Source: Lentisphaeria bacterium
Lineage (GTDB): Bacteria > Verrucomicrobiota > Lentisphaeria > Victivallales > UBA1829
Reading direction: 5' to 3'
Assembly: GCA_003526375.1 (NCBI GenBank)
Contig: DPDG01000119.1
Location: 1,971 to 29,793 of the forward strand
DNA: 27,823 nucleotides
A program made the translations under genes and the position numbers. Positions 15,274 to 24,183 of this stretch are shown one piece after another. The notes beneath the pieces are model-generated. The model was not told the DNA's origin. It searched no databases and was given only the letters and a program-made list of their open reading frames with translations. The stretch's first letter is position 1, and every line of letters begins with the position of its first letter.

Positions 15274-18200
15274 ATGCGCAAATCATCGACTGATCTTTTC
15301 GCAATACCGGAAGTGACCGAAGTAAACCGTCTTCCTATGCACGGAGCGGGTATTCCATATCAGTCACCGGAGGTCGCTTTCAGCAGGAATTACAGCAGTT
15401 CCGAATTTTATATTCCACTGGATGGCAAGTGGAAATTTGAACTCTATCACGCACCGGAAAAAATTCCCGCAGAAGTTCTGACCGCCGATTACGATGATTC
15501 CGCGTGGCGGAACATTGATGTTCCCTCAAACTGGACCTTGCAGAATACTTTTGACAAACCAGTTTATACAAACGTAAAAATGCCTTTCCCGAATAATCCG
15601 CCTTTTGTTCCTGAAGAAAATCCATCAGGTATTTACCGGACAACGTTTACTATTCCCGAAAACTGGAACAGCCGCAGAACAATTCTTCATATCGGCGGTG
15701 CGGAAAGTTATATTGAAGTATATCTGAATGGAACATTCATCGGAATGGGAAAAGATACGCGCCTCCCATCGGAATTTGAACTGACACCGCATCTTGTCTC
15801 CGGATGTAACTCTCTGATATGCAAAGTGATCCGCTGGTCTGATTCAAGCTATATTGAAGATCAGGACCAGTGGTGGATGGCTGGTATTTACCGTTCTGTT
15901 TATCTCTATTCAACGAAAAAAGTCTGGCTCGCTGATGTCTGGGCGAACGGCGACTGGGAAGAAAAAACTCAGCTGGGAATACTGGATATTCATGTGCAAA
16001 TCGCTTTCGATCTACCTTACTGGGAAGAAAAACTCGGTCCTTCGGAAGATTACAAAATCTGCTACCATCTTTTTGATAAAAAAAAGAATAAAATAGCGGA
16101 ATTGAACTCTGAAATAAGTTGGAGTTTCCGCCTTTCCGGCTATACTGCTAATATGAAAACGACTGTTTCAAATATATCACCGTGGTCATCGGAATCTCCT
16201 GATCTTTATACTCTTGTGACAACACTTTCGGATGTTGCCGGCAATCAGCTTGACTGCCGTTCGCACCGAATCGGATTCCGTAATATCCGCATCGAGGGTT
16301 CCAATCTGCTCGTCAATGGCAAACGGGTGATGATCCGGGGCGTCAATCGCCACGAACACGATCCGGAAACCGGCAAAACCTTGTCGATGGAACGGATGCT
16401 CGAAGATATCCGCCTCTTAAAGCAGTTCAATTTCAACGCCGTCCGCACCAGCCATTACCCCAACGATCACCGCTGGTATGACCTCTGCGATGAATACGGC
16501 ATCTATCTTGTTGATGAAGCAAACTTTGAAGCACATGCCAATTACATGACGACCTGTCGTAATCCCCGCTGGAAACAGGCAATCATTTCGCGTGCAGAGC
16601 GAATGGTTCTGCGCGACCGTTCGCACGCTTCGATCATTTCGTGGTCGCTCGGCAACGAATCCGGCAACGGAGAAAACCATACCGCCGCGGCCGAAATGGT
16701 CCGCAAACTCGACTCGACCCGCTTCGTTTTTCACGAAGGCGAACTCAAATGCGGCTGGGGTCAGGGCAGCGGCGACAAACAGAGCGGCGGACCGCACGAG
16801 ATCAACGCATTTTACAATCCGATGTATACGAAACTCTCTGAACTCAAGGAGTTCTCAAATAATCCGTTCTCGACCCGTCCGGCAATCATGAGCGAATACG
16901 CACACGCAATGGGCAACAGCTCCGGTTCGCTTTCGGACTACTGGGAGCTCTTTTATTCGGCAAAAAGCATACAGGGCGGCTTCATCTGGGACTGGATCGA
17001 TCAGGGACTTTTGCAATACGATCAGAACGGCAAACCATTCTACGCTTACGGCGGCGATTTCGGTGAAAAAATTCACGATTTCAATTTCTGCTGCAACGGC
17101 ATGATCGCCGCCGATCGGACACCGCATCCGGCGATGTATGAATTCCGTTATCTCACACAGCCCGTAAAGGTTACATCCTACGGCGAACCCTTCGGATTCT
17201 GTCTGAAAAACCGCAGGGATTTCACGGATCTTGCCGATCTCGCCGGAACGTGGAGCGTTGAAGTAAACGGTAAAACGGTCCGTTCCGGCGAGCTGACCGG
17301 CATCGAAAACATCCAGCCTGGAGAAACAATGGATTTCACATTGCCACTGAATGATTTAAAACGTCTCGAAAACGAAGAAATTTTCATCAATTTTGATTTT
17401 GTTCTGGCAGAAAATACCGCATGGGCCAATGCGGGAACACTGCTCGCTCACGAACAGATCGAATTGACACGACATGTTCCGGCGGAACCCGTAACCGTTA
17501 CAGAAAAAATCAACATAAAACGTTCATTGAAAAAAAGCGGCAACATCTGGCATTTGCTCTGCGGCGATACCGGGTTTGTCATCAGTGAAGACGGCTCTGT
17601 AAAAGAGTTGCGTCAGAATGAGAAAACGGTTTTGCCGGAAGCATTTAACCCGAATTTCTTCCGTGCCGGGACGGATAATGACGGGGTCCGCGGTTGGACC
17701 GGTCAGGAAAACAAACCGCTCGGCAAATGGCTCGCAGCCGGACTGGATCAGATCAAACCGGAGCTTTGCAGTATCTTCGCCGATGCGGAAAATTTCACAT
17801 TGACTTGCAAATATGCGTGCAAAGGTACAACCGACACGCTTTATTTCATCCAGCAAATCACGGCACGGCAGGACGGCACATTTGCGTTTTCTCAGGAGTA
17901 CCATATTCCGGAATCGTTTCCGTCGATGCCGCGCATCGGCGTGTTGGCAATGACCACTCCGGGTTTCGGGGATTTTGAATACTTCGGACGGGGGCCGTGG
18001 GAAAATTACATCGACCGCTGTGCTTCGGCACAGGTCGGACTTTACCGCTCGACCGTCCGGGAAAACTTCACTTCCGGCTATGTGATCCCGCAGGAGAACG
18101 GCAACCGCACCGGTGTGCGCTTTCTCTCCTTGCAATCCGGTGATGCCAGAATCGAAATCACGTCGAATAAACACTTTGAGTTCGGCGCCAGCCATTACAC

Positions 18201-18420
18201 ACCGCACGATCTTTTTGGAGCGTTCCACCCTCATGAACTGACGGAACGCCCGGAAACGGTTCTCACGCTTGACTTGATCCAGCGCGGCCTCGGAACCGGT
18301 TCCTGCGGTCCGCAGACACTGGAGAAATACGAAATCAATGAAAAATTCTATCAATTTTGCTTTTTTATAAAAATTTCAGAAAGGAAAAACGATGATACAG
18401 CAAACGATATTTCACTATGA
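15274..18420 (+). CDS. LacZ-type beta-galactosidase, GH2
   Basis: The 1048-aa protein has the full LacZ layout and length (E. coli LacZ is 1023 aa). The sugar-binding jelly roll comes first (DGKWKFELYHAPEKIP, VPSNWTL, then GIYRTTFTIPENW). Ig-like domains follow, then a TIM barrel beginning with RGVNRHEHDPETGK (355-368) and RTSHYPN. The acid/base is E462 in SWSLGNESG and the nucleophile is E541 in IMSEYAHAMGN, almost the same positions as E461 and E537 of LacZ. The C-terminal Bgal small-chain domain contains RAGTDNDGVRGW and ends near GSCGPQTLEKYEINEKF. The ATG at 15274 is chosen because AAAGGA overlaps the preceding stop. There is no signal peptide, so it cleaves beta-galactosides in the cytoplasm. 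Its end overlaps the next gene by 29 bases. GC content rises sharply about one third of the way into the gene. Confidence 0.93.
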   Translation: MRKSSTDLFAIPEVTEVNRLPMHGAGIPYQSPEVAFSRNYSSSEFYIPLDGKWKFELYHAPEKIPAEVLTADYDDSAWRNIDVPSNWTLQNTFDKPVYTNVKMPFPNNPPFVPEENPSGIYRTTFTIPENWNSRRTILHIGGAESYIEVYLNGTFIGMGKDTRLPSEFELTPHLVSGCNSLICKVIRWSDSSYIEDQDQWWMAGIYRSVYLYSTKKVWLADVWANGDWEEKTQLGILDIHVQIAFDLPYWEEKLGPSEDYKICYHLFDKKKNKIAELNSEISWSFRLSGYTANMKTTVSNISPWSSESPDLYTLVTTLSDVAGNQLDCRSHRIGFRNIRIEGSNLLVNGKRVMIRGVNRHEHDPETGKTLSMERMLEDIRLLKQFNFNAVRTSHYPNDHRWYDLCDEYGIYLVDEANFEAHANYMTTCRNPRWKQAIISRAERMVLRDRSHASIISWSLGNESGNGENHTAAAEMVRKLDSTRFVFHEGELKCGWGQGSGDKQSGGPHEINAFYNPMYTKLSELKEFSNNPFSTRPAIMSEYAHAMGNSSGSLSDYWELFYSAKSIQGGFIWDWIDQGLLQYDQNGKPFYAYGGDFGEKIHDFNFCCNGMIAADRTPHPAMYEFRYLTQPVKVTSYGEPFGFCLKNRRDFTDLADLAGTWSVEVNGKTVRSGELTGIENIQPGETMDFTLPLNDLKRLENEEIFINFDFVLAENTAWANAGTLLAHEQIELTRHVPAEPVTVTEKINIKRSLKKSGNIWHLLCGDTGFVISEDGSVKELRQNEKTVLPEAFNPNFFRAGTDNDGVRGWTGQENKPLGKWLAAGLDQIKPELCSIFADAENFTLTCKYACKGTTDTLYFIQQITARQDGTFAFSQEYHIPESFPSMPRIGVLAMTTPGFGDFEYFGRGPWENYIDRCASAQVGLYRSTVRENFTSGYVIPQENGNRTGVRFLSLQSGDARIEITSNKHFEFGASHYTPHDLFGAFHPHELTERPETVLTLDLIQRGLGTGSCGPQTLEKYEINEKFYQFCFFIKISERKNDDTANDISL

Positions 18421-18874
18421 TTTCAGCCATGGACGGATTGAAATCCCTGAAAACCAAGATGTTATGCTTGAATTTACAGTCGATTCAACCGATCCAGAAT
18501 TGATCGTTATCTTTGAAGGGAACGGTGGGACATGCCAGTTTACTCTGACCCCTGCGGAAAAGCGGGCTCAATGGTCTGTTTCCGGTGAACGGATCCCTTC
18601 GTTCCGGGAGGATCTGCTGGCACATCCCGAATGCATGAGCTTCAATGCTACCCCTTACTGTCCCAAGCACGGGAAAAACGATGCAAAAGAAAATCTGTTT
18701 TTGCCGGATGGAATGTTCATGGTTCGCATTTTGCTCCATACAGACCGGAAAATGAATGCTGCCGTACTGGATGCGGAAATTGCCGGACATCATACTATGG
18801 CTTCAATGCGACAGGATTTAACGGTTTCTGCAGTATCAACGAACAACCGGAACAACCTGTTCCATCTTTCTTAA
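18392..18874 (+). CDS. Uncharacterised 160-aa protein
   Basis: I do not recognise this protein. It begins inside the 3' end of the GH2 gene, with GAAAGGAAA in front of its ATG, so it is translated in the operon. It has no signal peptide or membrane segment, is predicted beta-rich over residues 1-65, and contains two cysteines (C81 and C89) separated by SFNATPY, plus a MFMVRILLHTD stretch. The last 24 residues are polar and low in hydrophobic content. In the +2 frame from about 18795 an alternative tail reads GFCSINEQPEQPVPSFL, which looks at least as protein-like, so a frameshift near 18,800 is possible. A small accessory or binding domain is conceivable, but no function is proposed. Confidence 0.6.
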   Translation: MIQQTIFHYDFSHGRIEIPENQDVMLEFTVDSTDPELIVIFEGNGGTCQFTLTPAEKRAQWSVSGERIPSFREDLLAHPECMSFNATPYCPKHGKNDAKENLFLPDGMFMVRILLHTDRKMNAAVLDAEIAGHHTMASMRQDLTVSAVSTNNRNNLFHLS

Positions 18875-18904
18875 AAAAACAATATTGCATCGGAAAATAT
18901 TTTT

Positions 18905-21900
18905 ATGAACAACAAAGAATATCAGATTTGTCGCGAACGGGCCGAACGTTTTCTTGACCGGGTATCCCGTAACTTTATGGATGCCGAATTTCCTTTACAG
19001 GCAGAAGTCGCTTGCTCGAAACAACCTGTGCCGTTTCAGCAGCTTGACGGATTGAAATTTCAACCGGTATCGGAAGGTGATGTATGGGGCGATGCCTGGG
19101 AGAGCGGCTACTTCCGTTTCCGGGCGGCGGTTCCACAAGAGTGGCAGGGAAAGATCATCGCATTACGCCTGAATCTCGGTGGAGAAGCTCTGCTTTTTGA
19201 CAAAAGCGGAGTGCCTGTTTATGGTTTCAGTGCAGGTTCCACGCTCTCTCCGGATTTCCGCAAAGAGTATTACCGACTGCCTGATTGTCCGGCTGGGCGG
19301 CAGATCGAATTTATGGTTGAAGCAGCCGGAAATATCATTCTCGGTTTGGATGAGGATGGAGATCCGGAACTTACCCAATCCAACCCTTTCGGCAATTTTA
19401 AAGCAGTTGCCAATTTAATGCGCATCGGCTGTTTCAATTTGGAACGCTGGCAGCTTGCTCTCGATCTGGAAATCCTGCTGGATCTGCTCAAAACATTGCC
19501 GCAGCGTTCCCGTCATGGAGATCTGATTGTGTGCGCCATCAACCGGGCAGCGGACCGGTATGCGGAAAAACCTGCAAATGCTGCACTTGCACGGGCGGAA
19601 CTTGCGGAAGAACTGGCCCGTCCGGCATGTTCCAGTGCGATGACAGTGACCGGAGTCGGCCATGCACATATTGATACAGGGTATCTCTGGCCCGTCCGGG
19701 AAACGATCCGGAAATGCGCTCGCACCTTTGCCAATCAGCTGGATTTAATGGAAAAATACCCTGATTATGTATTTGGCGCGTCCTCCGCGTTGCATTATGA
19801 TTTTGTGCGTCAGCGCTACCCGGAGCTTTATCAAAAAGTCAAAAATGCGGTCAAAAGCGGGCGCTGGGAAATCCTCGGCGGCATGTGGGTGGAACCGGAT
19901 ATCAATATCACTGGCGGAGAATCGCTGATCCGCCAATTTCTGTACGGTAAAAATTTCTTCCGCGATGAATTTGGAATCGAGGTGAAGAATCTATGGATCC
20001 CGGATGTTTTCGGCTATTCAGCAACTTTGCCGCAGATTGCCCGAAAAGCCGGATGTCCTTTTTTCGTCAGCCAGAAAATGTCCTGGAATCAAACCAACAC
20101 ATTTCCTTATCACGCATTTTTATGGCAGGGACTTGACGGCAGTGAACTTCTGACCCATTTTCTGCCGGAAAACAGTTATATTGCGTTTGCACGTCCGAGT
20201 GAACTTGTTCCAGCACAAACCCGTTGCAATGAAAATACGGTGATCGGAGAATTTATGAGCTGCTTCGGAATCGGTGACGGCGGCGGAGGTCCGAAAGACG
20301 AATACATCGAACGGGCATTGCGTTTGCAGAATCTGGAAGGTTCTCCGAAATTCCGCTTCGGACGTGCCGACCGATTTTTGGAACGTCTTGAGCTGCACCG
20401 GGAAGAACTGCCCCGGTGGAGCGGAGAACTTTATTTTGAAAACCACCGCGGAACTCTGACCAGTCAAGCACGTTCAAAACGCAACAATCGGCAACTCGAA
20501 GAGATGATCTCTGCAACAGAAATTCTTTGCAGTGCCCTGCCGATGACGCAATATCCGCGTCAGGAACTTGAACGGATATGGAAAATTCTTCTGCTGAATC
20601 AATTCCATGATATTCTCCCCGGCTCTTCGATTCAGGCAGTTTATGAAAAAAGCGCTCAGGAATATGAAGATGCCTATGCATCTTTGCAGAAAATTCAAAA
20701 AGATGCGGTATCGAAACTTTTTGTTTACGATGAAAACACGCTGGCGTGTGTCAATACTCTGAGTGTTCCGTATCAGGGGATTATCGAACTTCCCTGTTCA
20801 TGGGAAGGCGATGGGTTGAGCCAAAACGGGATCTCCGTGCCTGTACAGAAGGAGTATAATGGATGTTTTTCGGCAGCGGTCACGATCCCGCCGCTCGGGA
20901 CTGCTGTTTTCAGACGGCATAAAAAGGCGCTTCCTGTTCAAGTGGAAAGCACAACCGGAAATATCGTCTTGGAAAACGATTATATCCGCTATATCCTTGA
21001 TGCAAACGCACACTTGATTTCTGCATTTGACAAGGAATTACAGCGTGAATTTATCCCGGCCGATGAACCGGCAAACGTGCTTTCGCTTTATGTGGACCGC
21101 CCATCTTATTATGAAGCATGGAATCTGGACGAAGCATACAGGAATTGTTTGTACGATCAAGCCCATGCTGTGGAACCATGCCGGATTCAGCGGGGTGTGG
21201 TGCGCGATATTGCAGAATTTAAGTTGAAGGCTGGCGATTCAGAAATCCGGCAGCGTGTGATTCTCGGCAAAACATCAAAGCGCCTTGACTTCGAGACTGA
21301 AATCGATTGGCAGGAAGCCAGAAAACACCTCAGGACAGCTTTCCCGGTAACGGTTTATACCAACGAAAGCACATCGGATATTCAGTTCGGCTATATCAAA
21401 CGACCGACGCATACAAATACCAGCTGGGATTCGGCACGTTTTGAAGTCCCTGTGCATAAATATGCCGATCTTTCGGAGCAGGAATATGGCGCGGCTCTGC
21501 TGAACGACTGCAAATATGGTTATCGTCTGCTGGGCAATATCCTTGATCTGGCTTTGCTACGCGCTCCCAAGTTTCCGGACTGGGAAGCAGATCAGGGGCA
21601 GCAAACGGTCACTTACAGCTTTTTGCCACATACCGGAAATATTCTGAACAGTGATGTCCGCCGGGAAGCTGTCTGTCTGAACCGGACTCCGCTCTGTTTT
21701 GACAAAAGAAACGGCAGACTGGAATTTCCATTGCTGTCGGCCATGTCCTCTGTTGAAGTCAGCGCTGTCAAACTTGCTGAAAAAGAAGCTTGTTTCGTTG
21801 TCCGGCTGTCGGAAACTGCCGGGCGTCACTCATCGACTACGGTAAAAACATCGTATAAAATGACAGAAACTACGCTTCTGGAATGGGAAAACAACAAGGA

Positions 21901-22000
21901 ATATATTCCGGAAAATGGTATTGTTCATCTGAGTTTCAAACCATTTGAGCTCAGAACATTTAAACTTCATTTGCTTGCAGAAGGGGAAATGTATCGATGA
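18905..22000 (+). CDS. GH38 alpha-mannosidase, cytoplasmic
   Basis: The 1031-aa protein has the GH38 order of domains: an N-terminal beta region (about 1-245), the catalytic alpha/beta barrel, a helical bundle and large beta-sandwich domains. The zinc site is visible as GHAHIDTGYLWP, with H255 and D257, and as H514 in FENHRGTL. The nucleophile is D367 in LWIPDVFGYS, equivalent to the WxxDxFG motif. The sequence GDGGGGPKDEYIERALRL is also typical. The length agrees with cytosolic MAN2C1-like and bacterial GH38 enzymes (about 1000 aa). No signal peptide is seen. It should release alpha-linked mannose from the non-reducing end of imported oligosaccharides; linkage is not readable. The ribosome site is weak (GGAAAAT), and the gene ends in an ATGA overlap with the serine hydrolase gene. 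Confidence 0.92.
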   Translation: MNNKEYQICRERAERFLDRVSRNFMDAEFPLQAEVACSKQPVPFQQLDGLKFQPVSEGDVWGDAWESGYFRFRAAVPQEWQGKIIALRLNLGGEALLFDKSGVPVYGFSAGSTLSPDFRKEYYRLPDCPAGRQIEFMVEAAGNIILGLDEDGDPELTQSNPFGNFKAVANLMRIGCFNLERWQLALDLEILLDLLKTLPQRSRHGDLIVCAINRAADRYAEKPANAALARAELAEELARPACSSAMTVTGVGHAHIDTGYLWPVRETIRKCARTFANQLDLMEKYPDYVFGASSALHYDFVRQRYPELYQKVKNAVKSGRWEILGGMWVEPDINITGGESLIRQFLYGKNFFRDEFGIEVKNLWIPDVFGYSATLPQIARKAGCPFFVSQKMSWNQTNTFPYHAFLWQGLDGSELLTHFLPENSYIAFARPSELVPAQTRCNENTVIGEFMSCFGIGDGGGGPKDEYIERALRLQNLEGSPKFRFGRADRFLERLELHREELPRWSGELYFENHRGTLTSQARSKRNNRQLEEMISATEILCSALPMTQYPRQELERIWKILLLNQFHDILPGSSIQAVYEKSAQEYEDAYASLQKIQKDAVSKLFVYDENTLACVNTLSVPYQGIIELPCSWEGDGLSQNGISVPVQKEYNGCFSAAVTIPPLGTAVFRRHKKALPVQVESTTGNIVLENDYIRYILDANAHLISAFDKELQREFIPADEPANVLSLYVDRPSYYEAWNLDEAYRNCLYDQAHAVEPCRIQRGVVRDIAEFKLKAGDSEIRQRVILGKTSKRLDFETEIDWQEARKHLRTAFPVTVYTNESTSDIQFGYIKRPTHTNTSWDSARFEVPVHKYADLSEQEYGAALLNDCKYGYRLLGNILDLALLRAPKFPDWEADQGQQTVTYSFLPHTGNILNSDVRREAVCLNRTPLCFDKRNGRLEFPLLSAMSSVEVSAVKLAEKEACFVVRLSETAGRHSSTTVKTSYKMTETTLLEWENNKEYIPENGIVHLSFKPFELRTFKLHLLAEGEMYR

Positions 22001-23046
22001 ATCTTGAAACAAAACTTCAGCAGATCCTCAATGATACTGTCGCTTCCGGTGAAGAATGCGGCTGTCAGCTTGTTGTCTACCGCCACGGAGAACTCCTCTA
22101 TGATCTCTCTGCCGGATACACCGATGCAAGCCGGAAACAGAAGATCGACAGTCAGACGCTGTTTCCGGTCTTTTCCGTAGGCAAAGGGGTTGTGACAACT
22201 CTGATGCACATTCTTGCAGAACATGGCATTCTGTCGTATGATGATCCGGTCACGAAATACTGGCCGGAATACGGATGCAACGGCAAAGAAAATACGACGA
22301 TCCGCGATGTACTGTCGCATCGAGCCGGGCTTTTTACGATGCCGCCGGAGCTTACGCTCGCTGAACGGTTTGACTGGGCGACCGTGTCTGCCACGCTCGC
22401 CGCCGCTGTGCCGGAGGATACCGTCGGCGGCAAACACCATTATCACGCCTACACTTACGGCGTTTTGACCGGAATTATCGCAGAACGTGCCGCCGGGAAG
22501 CCGTTTGAAGAACTTCTCAAGGAAAATATTCTGGAACCGCTGCAGATCGATACGCTGTTTTTCGGACTGCCGCCGGAAAAGTTTGTAAATCTTGCAAAAA
22601 TCGACGGAACCATTTTCTCCGATGTGAGAATAGAGTACAATGAGCCGAACGTTTTAAGCGGCTTGAATCCATCCAGCAACGGCTGTATGAATGCAGGAGC
22701 GATCGCACGGCTCTACGCTTCATTGATTGGCAGCGGTGCTGACGGCGTGCGCCTTTTGCGTGACGATACGATTGAAAATGCGACCCGGCTCTGTCGTTTG
22801 CCGGATGAACCGCTGAATTTTGAATCATGGGATAAATTCGGTCTCGGATACGCTCTCTGCGGCCCCCGGAAGAATATAGGGCGCATGTTCGGACACGGCG
22901 GTGCCGCCGGTTCGGAAGGCTTTGCCGACAAAGAGAGCGGTTATGCGGTCGGATTCACTAAAAACCGGCTCAACACCACACATCCGGTTCACCCGACCCG
23001 CAATGCCGTTTCCTGTACCCTCGGTCTGCCGGAACGTATTTGGTAA
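21997..23046 (+). CDS. Beta-lactamase-fold serine hydrolase (class C/esterase type)
   Basis: The 349-aa protein contains the class C penicillin-recognising motifs: S60-V-G-K63 (SxxK), a tyrosine motif at Y149 in HHYHAYTYGVL, and H300-G-G in MFGHGGAAGS in place of KTG. This combination is usual for family VIII esterases and for LACTB-like peptidases rather than for true beta-lactamases. No signal peptide is present, so it acts inside the cell and antibiotic resistance is unlikely. The start overlaps the stop of the GH38 gene (ATGA), a strong sign of translational coupling. Placed among glycosidases it may remove an ester substituent, such as acetyl, from imported sugars; that role is inference. 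Confidence 0.87.
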   Translation: MNLETKLQQILNDTVASGEECGCQLVVYRHGELLYDLSAGYTDASRKQKIDSQTLFPVFSVGKGVVTTLMHILAEHGILSYDDPVTKYWPEYGCNGKENTTIRDVLSHRAGLFTMPPELTLAERFDWATVSATLAAAVPEDTVGGKHHYHAYTYGVLTGIIAERAAGKPFEELLKENILEPLQIDTLFFGLPPEKFVNLAKIDGTIFSDVRIEYNEPNVLSGLNPSSNGCMNAGAIARLYASLIGSGADGVRLLRDDTIENATRLCRLPDEPLNFESWDKFGLGYALCGPRKNIGRMFGHGGAAGSEGFADKESGYAVGFTKNRLNTTHPVHPTRNAVSCTLGLPERIW

Positions 23047-23078
23047 AAAAGAACAAAAATGTCACAGGAGGAAATTAT

Positions 23079-24131
23079 ATGGTAAATGAATCTTTGAAAA
23101 ATCAGCTGAAATATATTTCGTTTCTATCTGCGGATTTCAAATTGGAATCCGCAGCAGGCAATGTGGAAACACAATGTATTCACTATCCCGATGCAGAATT
23201 CGCATTTTTGCATGAAAGCGCAATCATTGAGTTTCATGGTACGCTTTTTGCTGCATGGTATAATTGTCCGGAAAAAGAACTCGAAGGCAGAACCATAATC
23301 CGCGGTTGCCGTTCCCATGATGGCGGAAAAAATTGGGATGCAGTGGAAACACTCTGCGAAGATCCGGAAGGCAAGTTGCAGTATTGTCCGCCTGTTTTTG
23401 GTGTGAGCGATGATACGCTCTATATGTTGGTCAATACAATGATCGGCTTTGATAAGATTCATTCGCTGGAGTATTACCGCTTCAATGAAACAACGAAGAA
23501 ATTTGAATTTTTCCGTTCCGAACCATTGCCGTTTAAACTCAACTGCAATGCGGAACGCCTTGCTTCCGGGAAACTTCTTCTTGCCGGACGTACCGGAAAA
23601 CTGGATGAACTTCTGGAAATTCCGGCGGTCATGCTTTCTGATAGTGGGAAGATGACCGGACCGTGGAGGATCGTTCCATTTCAAAAGGACAATTCCCTGC
23701 CGGAAGGAAACCAATTCGTTTTTCCGGAAACATCGGTGATTGTTCAGGGTGAAACGATTTATGCTTTTACACGCTGGAGGAGTCCGCTTGTCTATGTAAG
23801 TACTGATTCCGGCGAATCGTGGAGCGCCCCCATGCGAACTGATATTCCTCTTGGTGATTCCAAAATCTATTCCGGACATCTTGCCGACGGCAAAAATTAT
23901 ATCATCGGCAATGAGATATCAGGCCGGGAACAGCTTTTTATTGCATTTACCGAGCCGGAAAAGCTGACTTTCGTAAAAGGAGTTATTCTGCGTAACGGTA
24001 ATGATCCGGCAATAAACTGTACTCCTGAATGGAGTTATCCTATCGCACATGAATGTGATAGCAAACTTTATATTATTTATACTACGGCAAAGAAAGGCGC
24101 CATGCTTTCGATTGTCGATTTGACCAGATAG
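23079..24131 (+). CDS. Sialidase-like Asp-box (BNR) protein, cytoplasmic
   Basis: The 350-aa protein belongs to the six-bladed propeller sialidase superfamily. Two Asp-box motifs are clear, SHDGGKNW (79-86) and STDSGESW (241-248). The N-terminal HESAIIEFHGTLFAAWY matches the strand before the first Asp box in the BNR_2 families. It lacks a signal peptide, has only two good Asp boxes, and the usual FRIP motif is not evident, so neuraminidase activity is not assured; other exo-hydrolases or lyases share this fold. The ATG at 23079 is chosen because CAGGAGGAAA stands just before it; an in-frame ATG at 23040 overlaps the upstream gene and has no such site. The gene ends with TAG. Confidence 0.72.
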   Translation: MVNESLKNQLKYISFLSADFKLESAAGNVETQCIHYPDAEFAFLHESAIIEFHGTLFAAWYNCPEKELEGRTIIRGCRSHDGGKNWDAVETLCEDPEGKLQYCPPVFGVSDDTLYMLVNTMIGFDKIHSLEYYRFNETTKKFEFFRSEPLPFKLNCNAERLASGKLLLAGRTGKLDELLEIPAVMLSDSGKMTGPWRIVPFQKDNSLPEGNQFVFPETSVIVQGETIYAFTRWRSPLVYVSTDSGESWSAPMRTDIPLGDSKIYSGHLADGKNYIIGNEISGREQLFIAFTEPEKLTFVKGVILRNGNDPAINCTPEWSYPIAHECDSKLYIIYTTAKKGAMLSIVDLTR

Positions 24132-24183
24132 TTTATAATTCCAAGCGGGAAAAGTTGAATAAAAATTTGAAGGGAGTTGTTAA

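Noticed and set aside
17524..18354. A 276-codon minus-strand frame
   Set aside because: It is antisense to the conserved C-terminal domain of the GH2 enzyme and shows no recognisable protein features.
21997..23046. Antibiotic-resistance beta-lactamase
   Set aside because: No signal peptide, no KTG motif and an operon context of sugar hydrolysis; an esterase or peptidase is more likely.
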